The position numbers and the translations under genes were made by a program. Shown here one piece after another: positions 24,424 to 37,700 of a stretch of DNA of 64,000 nucleotides. The notes below the pieces were generated by a model that ran no database searches, was not told the origin of the DNA, and saw only the letters and a program-made list of their open reading frames with translations. The stretch is taken from positions 11,675,456 to 11,739,455 of the forward strand of contig NC_033622.1 of NCBI RefSeq assembly GCF_001540865.1, read 5' to 3'. Source of the stretch: Ananas comosus. Taxonomy: Eukaryota; Streptophyta; Magnoliopsida; Poales; Bromeliaceae. Position 1 is the first letter of the stretch, and each line of letters starts with the position of its first letter.

Positions 24424-24970
24424 AGAGTTTGACTGGGCTACTATCGGTAGTAAACTGTTCGGTTTACTACCGATTTGCTTTTGATGATAGAGCTTCCAAA
24501 TCGACGATTGGCACTGTTGATCATGATCTAGACCATTTTAATTATCTAGAAATCAAATTTCATAATTTTTTGGCATCACTAACTGAACGATCAAAGGGTC
24601 ACAAAATCTATAATTTTAATGGCCGATATGGTGCGTTTGCTCGTTTAACGGTATAGAAGAGTTCAAATCAACTAAATTCTTGTTAGAAAATTTTTTAAAC
24701 TATTTAAAATAAGATCTAGACTCTTGATCTCAATTATAAAAATTGTATCATCACTTTTTGAAGGATATTCATTTCCAGCCATTTATTTTTCTGTTCACTT
24801 GATAGACAAGAGAACAATATCGAAAATATGTGAAATTTGATTTTCAGATAGTTTAAATAGTTTAGATCATGTTTAACGGTGCCGATCATCAATTTGGAAG
24901 CTCTATCATCGAAAACAAATTGGTAGTAAACTGAGCCGTTTACTACCGACAGTATTCTAGCAAAACTCTA
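24424..24970. mobile_element. Foldback MITE, microsatellite-flanked family, copy 4
   Basis: The conserved core (AGCTTCCAAATCGACGATTG and its inverse near 24890) is capped at both ends by a hairpin of its own, CGGTAGTAAAC...GTTTACTACCG. Short TA tracts lie on both sides. It is followed directly by a half copy with the same hairpin type. Confidence 0.8.
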
Positions 24971-24977
24971 TATATAT

Positions 24978-25210
24978 AGATCATGTCGACCATTAAAACG
25001 CCTCTTATCGACCATTAAAATTACAAATTTTGAAACCCTTTGATCATTAGGCAAATGATGTCGAAAAGATTTGAAATTTGATTTCTAAATACTTTAAGTG
25101 GTATAGATCATGTTCAACGGAGCCGATCGTCAATTTGAAAGTTCTATCATCGAAAACAAATCGATAGTAAAATAGCTCGTTTACTACCGATAGTATTCTA
25201 GCTCAACTCA
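24978..25210. mobile_element. Foldback MITE, right-half copy 5
   Basis: Only the right arm is present (GTTCAACGGAGCCGATCGTC, ATCGAAAACAAATCG, GTTTACTACCGATAGTATTC). It shares its terminal hairpin with copy 4, so it may derive from a tandem partner of that copy. Confidence 0.7.
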
Positions 25211-25212
25211 TA

Positions 25213-27176
25213 TATATATATATACTAGTTAAGTGCACGTGCAACGCACGTCATACAAATACTACAAAAAAAATTTATAAATAAATTTTATAGATTCGAT
25301 AAATAATATTTAATCATTACTAAAATAAAATGATAGAAATAAAAAATAGAATTACAATATCATAAAAGAAAGAACACAAAATCTATTCATGGTCTATCAT
25401 TTAAAACAAAAATACAAATTCTGTCACTAAACTAATGAACAATGTCACCATTAGTTCCTCTTCCTACAAATTGCATTGTAAGTAAGAAAACAATAAAATA
25501 AATATTAGTAAATCATCAGAATAGATAAATTAAAAATGTAAATTTAATAAGAATTCATATAAGTAAAAATTTAGCTTAATGTTTATTTCTTGAGTTTTTG
25601 GAATAGGTGGATTAAGCACATTTTACTTATAAAATTTTGCTAAATTGATCCTGATAAATAAATTTAAAATACCACAAAAAAATAAAATATTAAAAAGTAT
25701 ATTTTTCCTAATTATCGATATTAAAGTGCACTATTTTTATACAACAACTGAATTGTTTACAATAGTATCTCTCCAAATGCCAATGTGTGTGTATAGCACT
25801 ATCTTGTTCTAGAGTATGAATCTAATTCGATTCATCTTCAATCCATCCAAATAATTAGTTATTAATAATTTTTCATGCCAATGTGTGTTAGCATTATCTT
25901 GTCCTAGAAAATCAATCTAATTCAATTCATACTTAAATCCATCCAAATAATTAGTTCTTAATAATTTTATTCATGTGAAATGATAAAAAGAGAAATATTT
26001 AAATTAAAATTCAAATTATCAAAATTCGCGGGTATTAAATTTGGCAGGCATTACAAATTTAAAATTTTTTGTACTTAGATTGGTAGGTATTACGTTTGAG
26101 AAAAAAAATATTTGAGAAAATGTTTTGGATATGTAATAAATTAATTTTATATATTACGTGATTAGCGAGATATTACGTGATTGACGGTAGAACGTTAGAT
26201 AAGAGATAAATTTAGTTTTACGTATTACATGATTGTGGTGTAGAAAAAAATATTTGAAAAAAAAGGATATTTTGTCAACAAAAATAACAAATATTTTATT
26301 TTTATTTGTTGGATGAGATCCAATGGCGAAAACTTAAGATCTATATTTTGAAATAAATTATTATTTTTTAAAATATATAAAATATATTTTATATTAAGAA
26401 GAACACGGAGAATATTTTGGTGTTGAATATTTGGTAAAATATTTAAAAATTATATTTAATTAACCGATTTTGTTTGATTGGCGGGTATTAATTTTTTAAA
26501 AAATATTCTATTGCTTTTACGACGCATTATTTAAATATTGAATATTTTGTTAAATATTTAAAATTATATTTAATTAACGATTTAGTTTTGATTTGGGGTA
26601 TTAAAATATTTTTAACATATTTAACGCTTTATGGCGCGCCAAATTTAATCCTCGTCAAAATTAAATCTACTATTTTATTTAAGGAAAAACCTACTATCAT
26701 AAATTAAAATATCAAATTATCAAATTCGCGCGGTATTAAATTTATGCGGCATTACAAATTTAAATTTAATTTTGAATACTACAGTTGGCAGCAAATAAAT
26801 TTAATTTTAGTATTACGTGATTAGCGAAGGTATTGCATGATTGGCGGTATTACGTTAGATAAGAGATAAATTTAGTTTTACGTCGATAGTGGGGTAGAAA
26901 AAAACTATTTGAGAAACACCGCAATAGATAGGAGATAACGGATATAGAGGGTATTTTTGTCAACAAAATGACAGATACTTTATTTTTATTCGTTGGATGA
27001 GATCTAATGGCGAAAACTTAAGATCTATATTTAAGAATAAATTATTATTTAAAGATTTATTTAAAATGAGTGGTTGAAATTTACTAGACATGACAATATT
27101 AGTAAAAAAGATAGAGACATTTTTGGAAAGAAAAAAATTTCAAAACTCACGCTTTTATAAGTTGATAGATATATAT
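25213..27176 (+). mobile_element. Putative non-autonomous Helitron-like element with internal direct duplication
   Basis: The left end, ACTAGTTAAGTGCACGTGCA with ACGCACGT, resembles plant Helitron 5' termini, and the right end near CACGCTTTTATAAGTTGATA resembles their 3' termini. A block of about 370 bp starting at about 26010 (TCGCGGGTATTAAATT ... GGATGAGATCCAATGGCGAA) is repeated at about 26700..27060 with mismatches. No Rep/helicase frame is present. Classification is inference. Confidence 0.5.
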
Positions 27177-27177
27177 A

Positions 27178-27706
27178 GTGCGGCTATGATGCTCAATGGA
27201 AGCACGGAGGGCTCCAGCTTTCACTTTGTTTTCGATGTTCCGACTTTCGAATCGACGATCGGCTCCGTTAGACTTGATCTAGGTATTTAAAGTATCTAGA
27301 AAATAAATTTTGCGATTTTTCGATATCATTTGCCTAGTGATCAAAGTGGCTTAAATCAACGGCTGAAAATATAAATCTTACAATATATGATATGACATTA
27401 AAATTTTAGATCAAAGTTATTGATCTTGTTTTATATGGTATAAAGAATTTTCTATCAAAATTTCATGTGATTGGATATTCTACACTGTTAAACTTTGCAA
27501 CCGGCTCACTACGGCCGTTAAAATTATTAAATTTGAGCCCCTTCGATCACTAGCAAATGATATCGAAAAATCGCAATATTATTTTTCTAGGTCCTTCAAT
27601 ACTCTAGAACAACTCTAATGGAGCCGATCGTCGAGTTTCGAAAGTCCGAACATCGAAAACGACTTGGAGCACGGAGGCCTCCGTGCTTCCATAAGCATAC
27701 CAGCAC

Positions 27707-27711
<5 letters not shown>
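27178..27711. mobile_element. Foldback MITE, microsatellite-flanked family, copy 6
   Basis: Terminal hairpins GAAGCACGGAGG...CTCC on the left and GCACGGAGGCCTCCGTGCTT on the right surround the core CGATCGGCTCCGTTAGACTT and its inverse. It is flanked by TA on the left and a long CT tract on the right. Confidence 0.8.
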
Positions 27712-27757
<46 letters not shown>

Positions 27758-27795
27758 TCTCTCTCTCTCTCTCTCTACTAATATATATATATATA
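27712..27795. repeat. (CT)n then (TA)n microsatellite between two foldback copies
   Basis: About 65 bases of CT with two TTCT breaks, then TA dinucleotides. It separates foldback copies 6 and 7. Confidence 0.9.
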
Positions 27796-28337
27796 GGCTA
27801 ATCTACTATCCTATTAATAGATAGGGAGCACTTGTCCTATCAAGTTGTTCTGATGATCGAGATTTCGAAATCGGGATGATCAGAGCCGTTGAAGTTGATC
27901 TAGAGTATTTGAAATATCTAGAAACTAAATTTCATAAATTTTGATAATGGTTTATATGGTGATCAAAGTGTCGTAAAATCGACAATTTTTGACGGCTTAT
28001 ATTAGCCGTTTGCTTGTTTAACGGTGTAGAGCAATCCAAATTGCTTGAATTTTTGATAAAAAATTCTTTATACTATTTAGATAATGTTTGATAACTCTGA
28101 TTACCAACTGAGAAAGTCTAACCTCTATTTTAAGAAGGTTATTCATTTATGACCGTTCATTTTTCAACTCTTAAGATGAACTTGATAATGATTTTTAAAT
28201 ATTACAAAATTTGGTTTCTAAACATTTCTAATTGTGTAGATCAACTTCAACGGTGCCGATTATTAATTTGAAGTTCCGATCATTCAAATCGACTTGATAG
28301 GATAAGGGACCCAATCCTGTTAATAGGATAGTGGCCA
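27796..28337. mobile_element. Foldback MITE, microsatellite-flanked family, copy 7
   Basis: The core is conserved (GAGCCGTTGAAGTTGATCTA; inverse ATCAACTTCAACGGTGCCGA). Here the terminal hairpin is TATCCTATTAATAG...CTATCAAG and its mirror at the right (CTTGATAGGATAAGG, TAATAGGATAG), a third hairpin type. Confidence 0.78.
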
Positions 28338-29010
28338 CAGAGACGATGGAGGGGGGATCAGAAATAAAAAATAAATAAATGAAAGAAAAAAAAAGAGAGA
28401 GAAAGTGGAATGAAGATATTTTGATCAGTTGTTAAAAATCTAGTCCGAATATGTAAAATCCAAATAGTGGCTCACTTTTGCAAATCGAAAAACTAGTGAT
28501 TTTTTTTTATGGAAATTGACCTAAATTTATAAGACAACCGAATTACAATGTCAGATATTTTCTAGCTCTCGTTAGAAAGAAAAGAATGTGTGTAACATCT
28601 AATCTTATTGCATATTTAACAAAATTTACATTTGAGCTTGTACTATTGAGAGAAAATTAAAATCATCTAATTCTATTTTACTCAAAAATAACACAACGTA
28701 TGTAACATAATTATCACACAAATTATTTTTAAAGCAATTAAAGTTAAAGTATTCAATTGTTAAGCATAAATAAAAATCTGTAATTATAATTACTAACAAA
28801 GGAAACGTGAGATTATCATGCGTCAATGAGATGCGACCAATCTACAGTAATATAATAATAATATTGACAATTTGAGGTTTCAAATAAGTGCAATTTAGCA
28901 CTGGTTCAAAGTTCACACATGTCGATCTTACAATTCTTTACCCCCCTAAGACTGCCACGTTATTTTACACTTTTGGTACTTCATGCTGCGGGATTAAGGT
29001 TTAGGATTTA

Positions 29011-29250
29011 GGCTTAGTTTGGTATTAAAGTCTATTTAACGCTATTAGATAAAATGAAGTTGAGGAAAAAACATATAGGAATATATTTCTGTGTTCTCCG
29101 GTGGGATCGCCAGTGGGATTGCAAAAAATATATCGTAACCGACTTATTGCGATATGTGGAACGCAATATTACTTACGAAAACAAACAAAATATTTTCCCG
29201 TCGTTTCTCACCGTACGTAACGCAATCTCCCCACAATTCCAAACGAAGCC
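29011..29250. mobile_element. Tourist-like MITE downstream of P450 A, with empty site in copy B
   Basis: The 240-bp insert has ends GGCTTAGTTTGG and CCAAACGAAGCC and a TTA target duplication (29008..29010 and 29251..29253). Copy B reads GGATTTAGAACATAATGG with a single TTA at 57055..57057, so the insertion came after the segmental duplication. This is the PIF/Harbinger signature. Confidence 0.9.
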
Positions 29251-29385
29251 TTAGAGCATAATGGCAGTGCCTAGAGTTTAATAATAGTATTTAATGTCCC
29301 GTAACTAATAATTAAAATATAATAATAATATTATCATATCATAAATAATATTTAGACTACATTTGGTGGTATCTGTCGCGGCACT

Positions 29386-30024
29386 CTAAGTGAGGGGCAC
29401 CGGCAGAACGGGCACGGCCGTTAGCGGGACGGCAAGTGCGAGAGCGACGGCGAACTTATCAGAGAGGTCGACGTCGTCGGGCCGCATCCCGCGCGGCAGC
29501 CGCCAATCGAACGCGTGCAGGATGGAGCCGAGCACGAGCGACACCATCCGCACGGCGAGCGGCATCCCGGGGCACGCCCTCCGGCCAGAGCCGAACGGCA
29601 GGAACTCGAAGTCCTCCCCCCGGAAGTCCGACTCCCGCCCCCCCAGGAACCGCTCCGGCCGGAACTCCTCCGGCTCCGCCCACACCTCCGGGTCCCGCCC
29701 GATCGCCCACACGTTCACCATCACTCGCGCCTCGATCGGCACCGCGAACCCCGCCACCTCCACGAAGCCGACTCCCGTCTCCGTCTCGGATGGTTTGTGC
29801 GGGAGCATCAGCGGGCCCACCGGGTGCAGCCGCATCGTCTCCTTCATCACCGCTTGCAGGAACGGGAGACGCGCGACGTCGGATTCCTCGAATTCTTCCT
29901 TCGGCCCCAGCGTCTCCCGTAGCTCCGCGCGCACCTTCGCGAGCACCGCCGGGTTGCGGAGCAGCTCCGCCATTACCCACTCCACTGTGATCGGGGTCGT
30001 GTCGCTCGCCGCCGCAAAGAAGTC
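29386..30024 (-). CDS. P450 A exon 3 (I-helix to stop)
   Basis: It opens after an ATTTAG acceptor with GAC TTC TTT (residue 302) and ends in TAG at 29386..29388. It carries the I-helix, ExxR, PERF and Cys heme loop. GC content is far above the surroundings. Taken alone it would look like a partial gene; its phase (0) matches the donor of exon 2 at 37172. Confidence 0.88.
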   Translation of the reverse strand, partial: DFFAAASDTTPITVEWVMAELLRNPAVLAKVRAELRETLGPKEEFEESDVARLPFLQAVMKETMRLHPVGPLMLPHKPSETETGVGFVEVAGFAVPIEARVMVNVWAIGRDPEVWAEPEEFRPERFLGGRESDFRGEDFEFLPFGSGRRACPGMPLAVRMVSLVLGSILHAFDWRLPRGMRPDDVDLSDKFAVALALAVPLTAVPVLPVPLT

Positions 30025-31750
30025 CTAAATCAATGCACTCTCAACGATATTAGAAACTTCCGGTGGAACAGAATGCTCTACTAAGAAACTGAAACACCAA
30101 AGGGAACTGACATTGCAGGAGCAAAAATTGTCAGCAGAGTAGCTATAAATTGTTTAGAAATACGTTGACCGTATAAATCTTGATAATTTATTTTCTTAAA
30201 ATAGGTGGTTAAGATGTAATATAATTCTAAAGACGATATACTATTTCGACATAGGTAAGATTTACCAGATACCTATTAAAAGAGTATTTTGCTCTTATAA
30301 AAATATTTGGCCTACAAAATTAGTTTTATCCAACTAAGAATACTATAACCTTCTTAAATAACTACAACAATAGTTGGAACTCAAATTACAACTAAACTGT
30401 AAATTTAAATTCAAAACAACATAAAAAACTTAATTATAAATCAAATTCGACTTTTAAATATAAAACACAAATTTAAAATAAAACTTTCAGTTCAAATTCA
30501 AAATTTTAATTTAAATCAAAAATTAAAATTTGACTTTCAGATTAAAAGTGCAATGTAGATTCAAAATTTGAAAGTTTAATATAAATTCTGAAATTAAAAT
30601 TTTATATTACAATACCAACTTCAAAACTTAAATTTAAATTTAATGTTTTTTTGAGTTGGATAACAAATTAGGTATTGTCTAATTTGGTAAGTAGCAAAAC
30701 TAAAAAAGATACTTAATATTATATAATGCTAATAAATTTGGTATATACTACTAAGTTTTTTTCAATATCGTCATATTAATTAAATCAAATCGGTAATCTA
30801 TTCAATAGGTCACTTTATATAAAATACAACTATACCCTTTATTAATTAAGAGTTTGATTTTAATACTTATGATGTATTGAAACATTGCTCTAAATTGGTT
30901 TAGTAACTTTTCAAATTTTACCCTTCAGACTAAACAACATATTATTATTTTTTTTCTTTCTCAGATAAAATTTTAATTATCTTTATGGTTTAGTTTGCTT
31001 TTATTTTCCAATTCGTAGTTTTAAGAGTTTCACTTTTATCTCCTTTTAGTTTAATTTAATTTTTTTATTTCATAAAAAAATATTATATAAAATAGTATGA
31101 CAAAATAAAAATTTTTAAAAAATTATAGGATGTTGCAAAATAAAAAAATATGCTATATAACAAGAGTAAAGTAAAACTGTTTTAACCATGCGATGATAAA
31201 ATAAAAATAAGTTAAACCACATAGAAACAAAAAAAAAATGAAACAGAATGGTGAAATAAAAATAAGCTACACTACAGTAAAGACAATTTAAAATTTACTT
31301 ATTTTTATTTAACTATTATCTAGTTTATCGAGTAGAATTACTATGCTATCAGGAGCGCAATAGCTAGTATACTCCTACGTTCTTAATTATTCATCAATTT
31401 TGATAATTAGTTGAAATAAGAGAAAAAAAAAATTAAAAAAAAATTTAAAAAGAAAAAAAAAATAAAATATTTAATTTCTTTCAATTTTTCTCCTTTCTCA
31501 TACTAAGAAAAGAAAAGTTATTTTATGGTCAGAAACTCAAGAGCACGTGAGTTGCTGTGCTCTCGGCATTCCAAGAATGAGTGGGGTCGACCACACCCTA
31601 ATTTTTCGTGAGGAGGCCCACCTGTCCTGTCTCTCTCTGCATTTCTCTCTCTCTCTCTCTCTTTCTTTTCTTTTCTCTTTTTTTTTTTATTTTAAATATA
31701 GTACATTTCTTACCCTCTCACTCACTTCATATTTTTCATCAATCACACAC

Positions 31751-31782
<32 letters not shown>

Positions 31783-34700
31783 ATTAAGAAAAAAAAAATC
31801 CCAAATCCTAAGCACTCCTCCTCTCCCGTGCCCCCTCTCACCACTGCAAAGAAGGAGCAACGGAAGGCCTAGTGGTGGATCGAATCCACAGTAGCCTTCG
31901 TGCACCACAACGTTATTTCCTCTGCAAGCACCCCTGCGCCAAGTTCCCCTCCAAGGTACTCACTTTTTATCCCCTAATTTCTATAAATATTTGATTTTTT
32001 TTTTTTTGTTTGTGCCATATTGTTATGTTTTTGTAGAGGCTGAGATGATATTTCCGGGATTCTAGAGCTAATTCTTTTGGTAGATCGAGCGGCCGAAGTA
32101 GCTACTGGATTTGTTCTTCAAATAGCTAAAATCTCTTCTTTTTGTTGTTTAATTGCTTATTTTGTTTCATCTGTCCGTAGAGTAAGTGGCAAAGAATTTG
32201 GTGGATGCTATCCAAGACCTAAATTCGAATCCTAATTGGTTCACATTTCTAGCTAAGTTATTTTTAAATGAAATAAACGAAGCGGATAACGTGCTACCTG
32301 TCTCTTAAACAAAATAAAAAAAAAATAAATATAGGGATTTTCAAGACCTCATATTTTTCTATAAAAAAAAAATAGTAAAAGAGAATCAAGCACAGATATT
32401 ACTAATAGATGAGCTTTCTCATTCTGAATTCTAGAAATATAATGCAATTGAATATTATTGTACTATCCAAGGTTTTTCCTTATGGTCGAAAATAGACAAG
32501 CTTGAAGCTTTTTTTATTTTTTTATTTTTTTATTTTTTTATTTGAGATAGGTAATACGATATCCGCTTCATTTATTTTATTTAGAAATAAATTTAGCTAG
32601 AAATGTGAATCAATTAGGATTCGAACTCGGGTCTCGAATGCCAACCATCAAGTCTTTTGCCACTTGCTTTAGGGACGGTGGGTATCAGATAAATTCTCTT
32701 TATAAGGGTGAACTTTAAGTTCCCGTCATATGGTGTAGTGCATTTTTTTTTTTACTGCATTATTATTTGCAGTTTATTATTAGGTGGTTCTATTTTTATT
32801 TGGATATATTGATCTATCAACTAAAAAGATGGCATACAATTTACAAATCACAAAATAATAAAATATAATATTTTATCATTATATTATTTATAAAATATTT
32901 TATCATATTATTCTGTTTAGTAATTGGTTATCGTGTCGGTGAAATAAAAATAAAAATATTAAAACCAAATCTACCTACTTCCGAATGAAAAAAGTGTGCA
33001 TTTAGATACTAATTTGAAAATATGTAGCTAATAAATAAATAATTTTTGTTAAATCATTGATTTATTTAACCATTGTAAGTTATTCAGCTTCTATTAGTAT
33101 CTTATTTTATTATTTATTATTATTTTTTTATCTTTATTCTGTCGCTGTTATAACTACTTATGTTAGTAAGCAATAGAATTGTACAACATTATATGTGAAT
33201 CATAAAATCAAATGAGAATACTATGTTAAACTCGCAAAAAATTATATTCAGATTTAAGATACTTGTATGTATTTTGATCCATATCAAGGTCATAAAAAGC
33301 CGAGCTTGCAAACTTGATAAAATCTAATATGCAGCTCATTTTTTTTTATTGTAAAATTGGCTAACAAAAACCAGCATAAATTAAGACAAATTCAAAACTC
33401 GTTAATTCTACATATACAATAAGATCGTGGCAAATTAAATAAAAAACGAAACTAATAAAAACTTCTAAAGAAAGCCTTTTTTAAAAATCAGGGTAATATG
33501 ATAATAAGATTGGACTTGCCCGTGAAACAATAGTATAGCAGGATACAACGCGAATTCAATTTTTTACGATTTGATTCTTCTTTTTTTGAAAAAAAATTAT
33601 TACATACAAAATTGTATCCTACAAACCTGTAAAAATAAAAAAAGGCAATATTTCTAAAGCTTTAAAAGGAACCTAACTTTTCTAACAACAGCAACAATTC
33701 TGCATGATCCACAGTACAATAAAAAGAAAGCGGATTATTGGAGCATTACTTTTAATTTTGAAGTTATAAGCAGTAACTTTTCTCACAAATACAATCACTA
33801 TCTTTCTACTCAGTTTCATGTATATTTGTTTTAGATATATTTTGAATATGTAACTTATTTAGAATTTTTGATCAAAAATTATATGGTAGATGCTCTGTAC
33901 TTTGTGATGAAAATTAGTTTTAAAATTAGTTTTAAAATTTTTGTATTTAATAGAACCAAATATGTTGTACTAAAGCATTGACTTCATAATGATGCTTTTC
34001 TTCGCATTTATTAAAAATTTATTTTATAAATAAAAATATTTATTATTTATAAATATTATTTATAAAAAAAATTCATTACATTGTTCGGATCACTTCACTA
34101 GTTATACATTTTACAAGAAAACAACAAACCCTTGAACCAATAACTGTTTAATTATGAGACTTTTTAATCCATCTAAACCTTTTTGTAATCCTTATGAACA
34201 TTTTTTTTAAAAAAAATATGGTACTTTATTTATCAGGAAATTTATTTATTTACTTGTTTTTTATCAATAGATTTTTTCAGCTGCCATGTAAAGAGTTCGA
34301 GTAAACAGTTCAACCAGCTGCTGATCAAAAGAGTTCAACATTTGTCAATTCTAATCATCCACTCTTCTCTACTTTTTAGTTATTTATTATTTTCGTTGAT
34401 CGATTTGTTAAATGGGCAAATAATATAGAGAAGTCCTCTAATGAGTTACGTGCACAGGTGCACCAGTTATAGGTATTATAGAAAAAAAAAAAAGAAAAAA
34501 AAAAAGAGGGCTCGATAATCTTTTTATTAACAAGGCGTTGGTATAAGAAAATGTGATGCCAACGGATAGTCTGCTCGATTTGCGGTTCGATTTACGAGAT
34601 CAAATAAAAAATAACACTTGGTATACCAGAAAGCCGAAGAAAAAGAGTCGAAAGACAACAAAGATTTTGGGCAGGAACGGTTGAGAGATGGGAGAGTAGT

Positions 34701-37700
34701 CTTGTAACTGAACAAAAAGGGCTAGTGCAATTCCAACGAAATGATAATCGCCCAATAATAACAGATTAATTGAAAATAGAGAGTAACTCTATAAATAACA
34801 AAAAATCACCCGCAATAGACATCTTTTCCCCATTTCGAAAATCATTGCTTTTAAGCTTCACATTTTAGTATTTACAGCTCTTCAGTTTTAGAGTTTAGCA
34901 TTTAGTTTTAGTCTGAGTTACTCTGCAATTTGAGCCCTAGAGCACTTTCCTTTGTAGCATTCAGCGTTTTGCTTAACATTGTAATGAAATCCAATCAGTT
35001 CGGCTCTAGCTTCAGCTGACTATAAAAGTCTAGAGTTTGACTCATCTCCGAAGTGATTTACGTGCATAAGAACGAATCTAGTTGAGCAGATCCCTCATCA
35101 ATCTATCGCTTGATTTTGTTAATCGAGGGTTATTTCCTAAACCGATTCGTAAGTCAGAAGTACTTTGACCTAGTCAATAGTTTGCGAACTCATCTGGAAT
35201 ACTCGGCTTGATCGAAACAAAAAGGTAAAATTGAAAAGTGTGAAAAATATGCTGTAAAATTACTCTAGCATTAATACTATTGTAACGACCCAGCCTACTA
35301 GCAAATAACTCGGAGTCCCCTTATAAACCCAATGACAACCTCATTTTCATCCGATGTGGGACTATTCCCATCCGATGTGGGATTATTAAGGTGTATTGAA
35401 ATGAGACTCCGATCTGCCCGAACTTAGTCCAGCCCTATTAGAGATGGAGGCGAATCAAGCAACTCTTATAGATAGATGGGATAGGAAGGAAGAACCACAG
35501 ATAGCATTTGCAATTGCTTTTTTCCGATCGATATGCAAGGGGTTGGACGGTACGGTTCTTCTTTCTGTACCTGGCCAGGGTTTTTTATCCGTTTATTCGC
35601 TTCATTTTCAGCGGTAAATGAACACTCGACTACGATACTAGGGATGGTCCTTTCGCTTCTGAGGCTTTATCCTTCGTCTTATGCGGGCGGGCTACCCACT
35701 TAGGGATTAGTCACTCCCCCCGTTTAGCTCCTGACGTTCTCGTCAGTCCTAAATACACACAGCCCAAGATCACCAGGCGATGTGAGACTTGTCTCGCTAG
35801 CCTTTGTTATTCCGACCCTGACTTAATCTGTTAATCTGTCAATCACCGACCTTGGCTTACTCTGTTATTTCGACCCTGGCTCAGCCAAAACTCATCTCAC
35901 ACTTTCGGCTGGTGAACTGGCTCTGATACCAAACGTGACGACGTAGCTTACTAGCAATAATAACTCGTTGGGCCAAAACCACCAGTCCAAAATGCTTAAG
36001 TCCAGTTATCATTACTAGGGTGTAGTCCCTTTACAAATCCAATGACAATTTTATTCCCATCCTATGTGACACTATTGGGGTGTCACAACTATTTTATCCG
36101 AAAATGCCATGTTCCAACTCAAAAACAGATAGTTTTTACGATAAATCGCACATTTTTTCCTTAAACTATGAGGCCGGTTGTATTTTTTGTCCTCAAACTT
36201 TAATTTACTATGAATTTTAGCTTGAATTTTTTAAATTGTTACGTACAATCAAGTATGATAACTAATTTAGTTGACTAAATATTAGTATATCACTAATATA
36301 GAGGTGATGTAATAATATTGATGTGCCAAAAATTATAATTACTCATCACTTTTACATTAATAGGATGTTAAAATTTAACCAACAAAATTGAATTGTACAA
36401 AAGACTAAATTATTATAATTCTAAAAGTTTCAGGCAGAACTTATAACAAATTAAAGCTTGAGAAATAAAATATCACGTTCGTCACATTTTGAGAACTACT
36501 AATCAAAGTTCAGGCTGCAGTCCAAACACATGATGTGACTAGTCGGCTTAACTTCGTTCTTAGATGGATAGGATATATGATTTACACTTATTTTTGGATA
36601 TAGCACTCACATTACTATTTTATATATCATAAATACTACTTACACACCCATTTTGGAGTGTACCTGCTATTCCCTACTCACTCATGGGTGGGATTCTCTT
36701 TACAATCATATAGTGTGACTTGTAGGTATATCTTTTTTTTTTTTTGAATGAATAAAGTGTATGATTTAAACTTTTTTAGGTGGTGTAGAGTTAGTATACT
36801 TTTGGAAGTATAAAGAAATTAGTACTTTCGACTTTTTAGCCTTTGGATCCAGTATCGTAAGGTTGGGCTGATAGTGGTTCTCCCTATATTTGAATGATCC
36901 CCTCTAGAGTTTAGTAGTTCTCTAAAAAAATAATATTAATTCAAAAGTTAGAAATGATCGAAGAGATTAATCTAAAAACTAAAAAGTGGAAAGCACTAAC
37001 TAGTTTATATTTCCGGATAGGTTTATGCACCCTTATATTCTCTTCATAGTAATTTTTTCCTTTTAATTAATATTTGGCCAAAAAGAAGGATATGGTTGAA
37101 AACGGCCGTTGTGGCTTGAGAGGAAAGAATTAAACGAATATTAGAAGGTAATTTGACTGACAACTACATACCATGAGGAGAGTTATGATCTCTCGCCGCT
37201 GAAGCTTGGATTGGGAGTGCAGCTCCAGGAGGGAGTCCAAGAAATCGCCCTTCTTCTCTGCGCCGGAGTTCATTTCGGCGAAGCGGCGGTCGAATATGTC
37301 ACCGAAGAACTCGTGGAACCTTCTCAGGTAGCCGGCGGTGACGCGGCGCCGGCCTTGTAGGTCAAGCCGTCGGGAGAAGGGAAAGAAATCCGAGATGTTC
37401 TGCCTCCCCATCTCCTCAATGAAGCCCGAGACGAGACGCTTGAATTCTTGGTTAGATGCCTCTTCGGCCGATGCGAGGTCCACCACTTCCTCCGAGAAGA
37501 GAAGGTTCGAGATGACATTGAGCGCAGCGTTGAATACCGAAAAGCGAATCCTATTAGTATAACATCATGTTTCTCAATGCTCAAACATTTACAATATGAA
37601 TAAATTATTTTATATAGTATCATAATAGAAAGTTCTAAATTAAAATTTTGTAAGCCCTTGTTTGGTTGGGGGTTAAGGGGTGGAATAACCCCTTAACCCC

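Noticed and set aside
29390..30028. Long plus-strand frames (up to 212 aa) over P450 A exon 3
   Set aside because: They are antisense shadows of a GC-rich exon; they show no motif, while the minus strand has all P450 motifs. The same applies to 39384..39815, 57198..57736 and 61721..61939.
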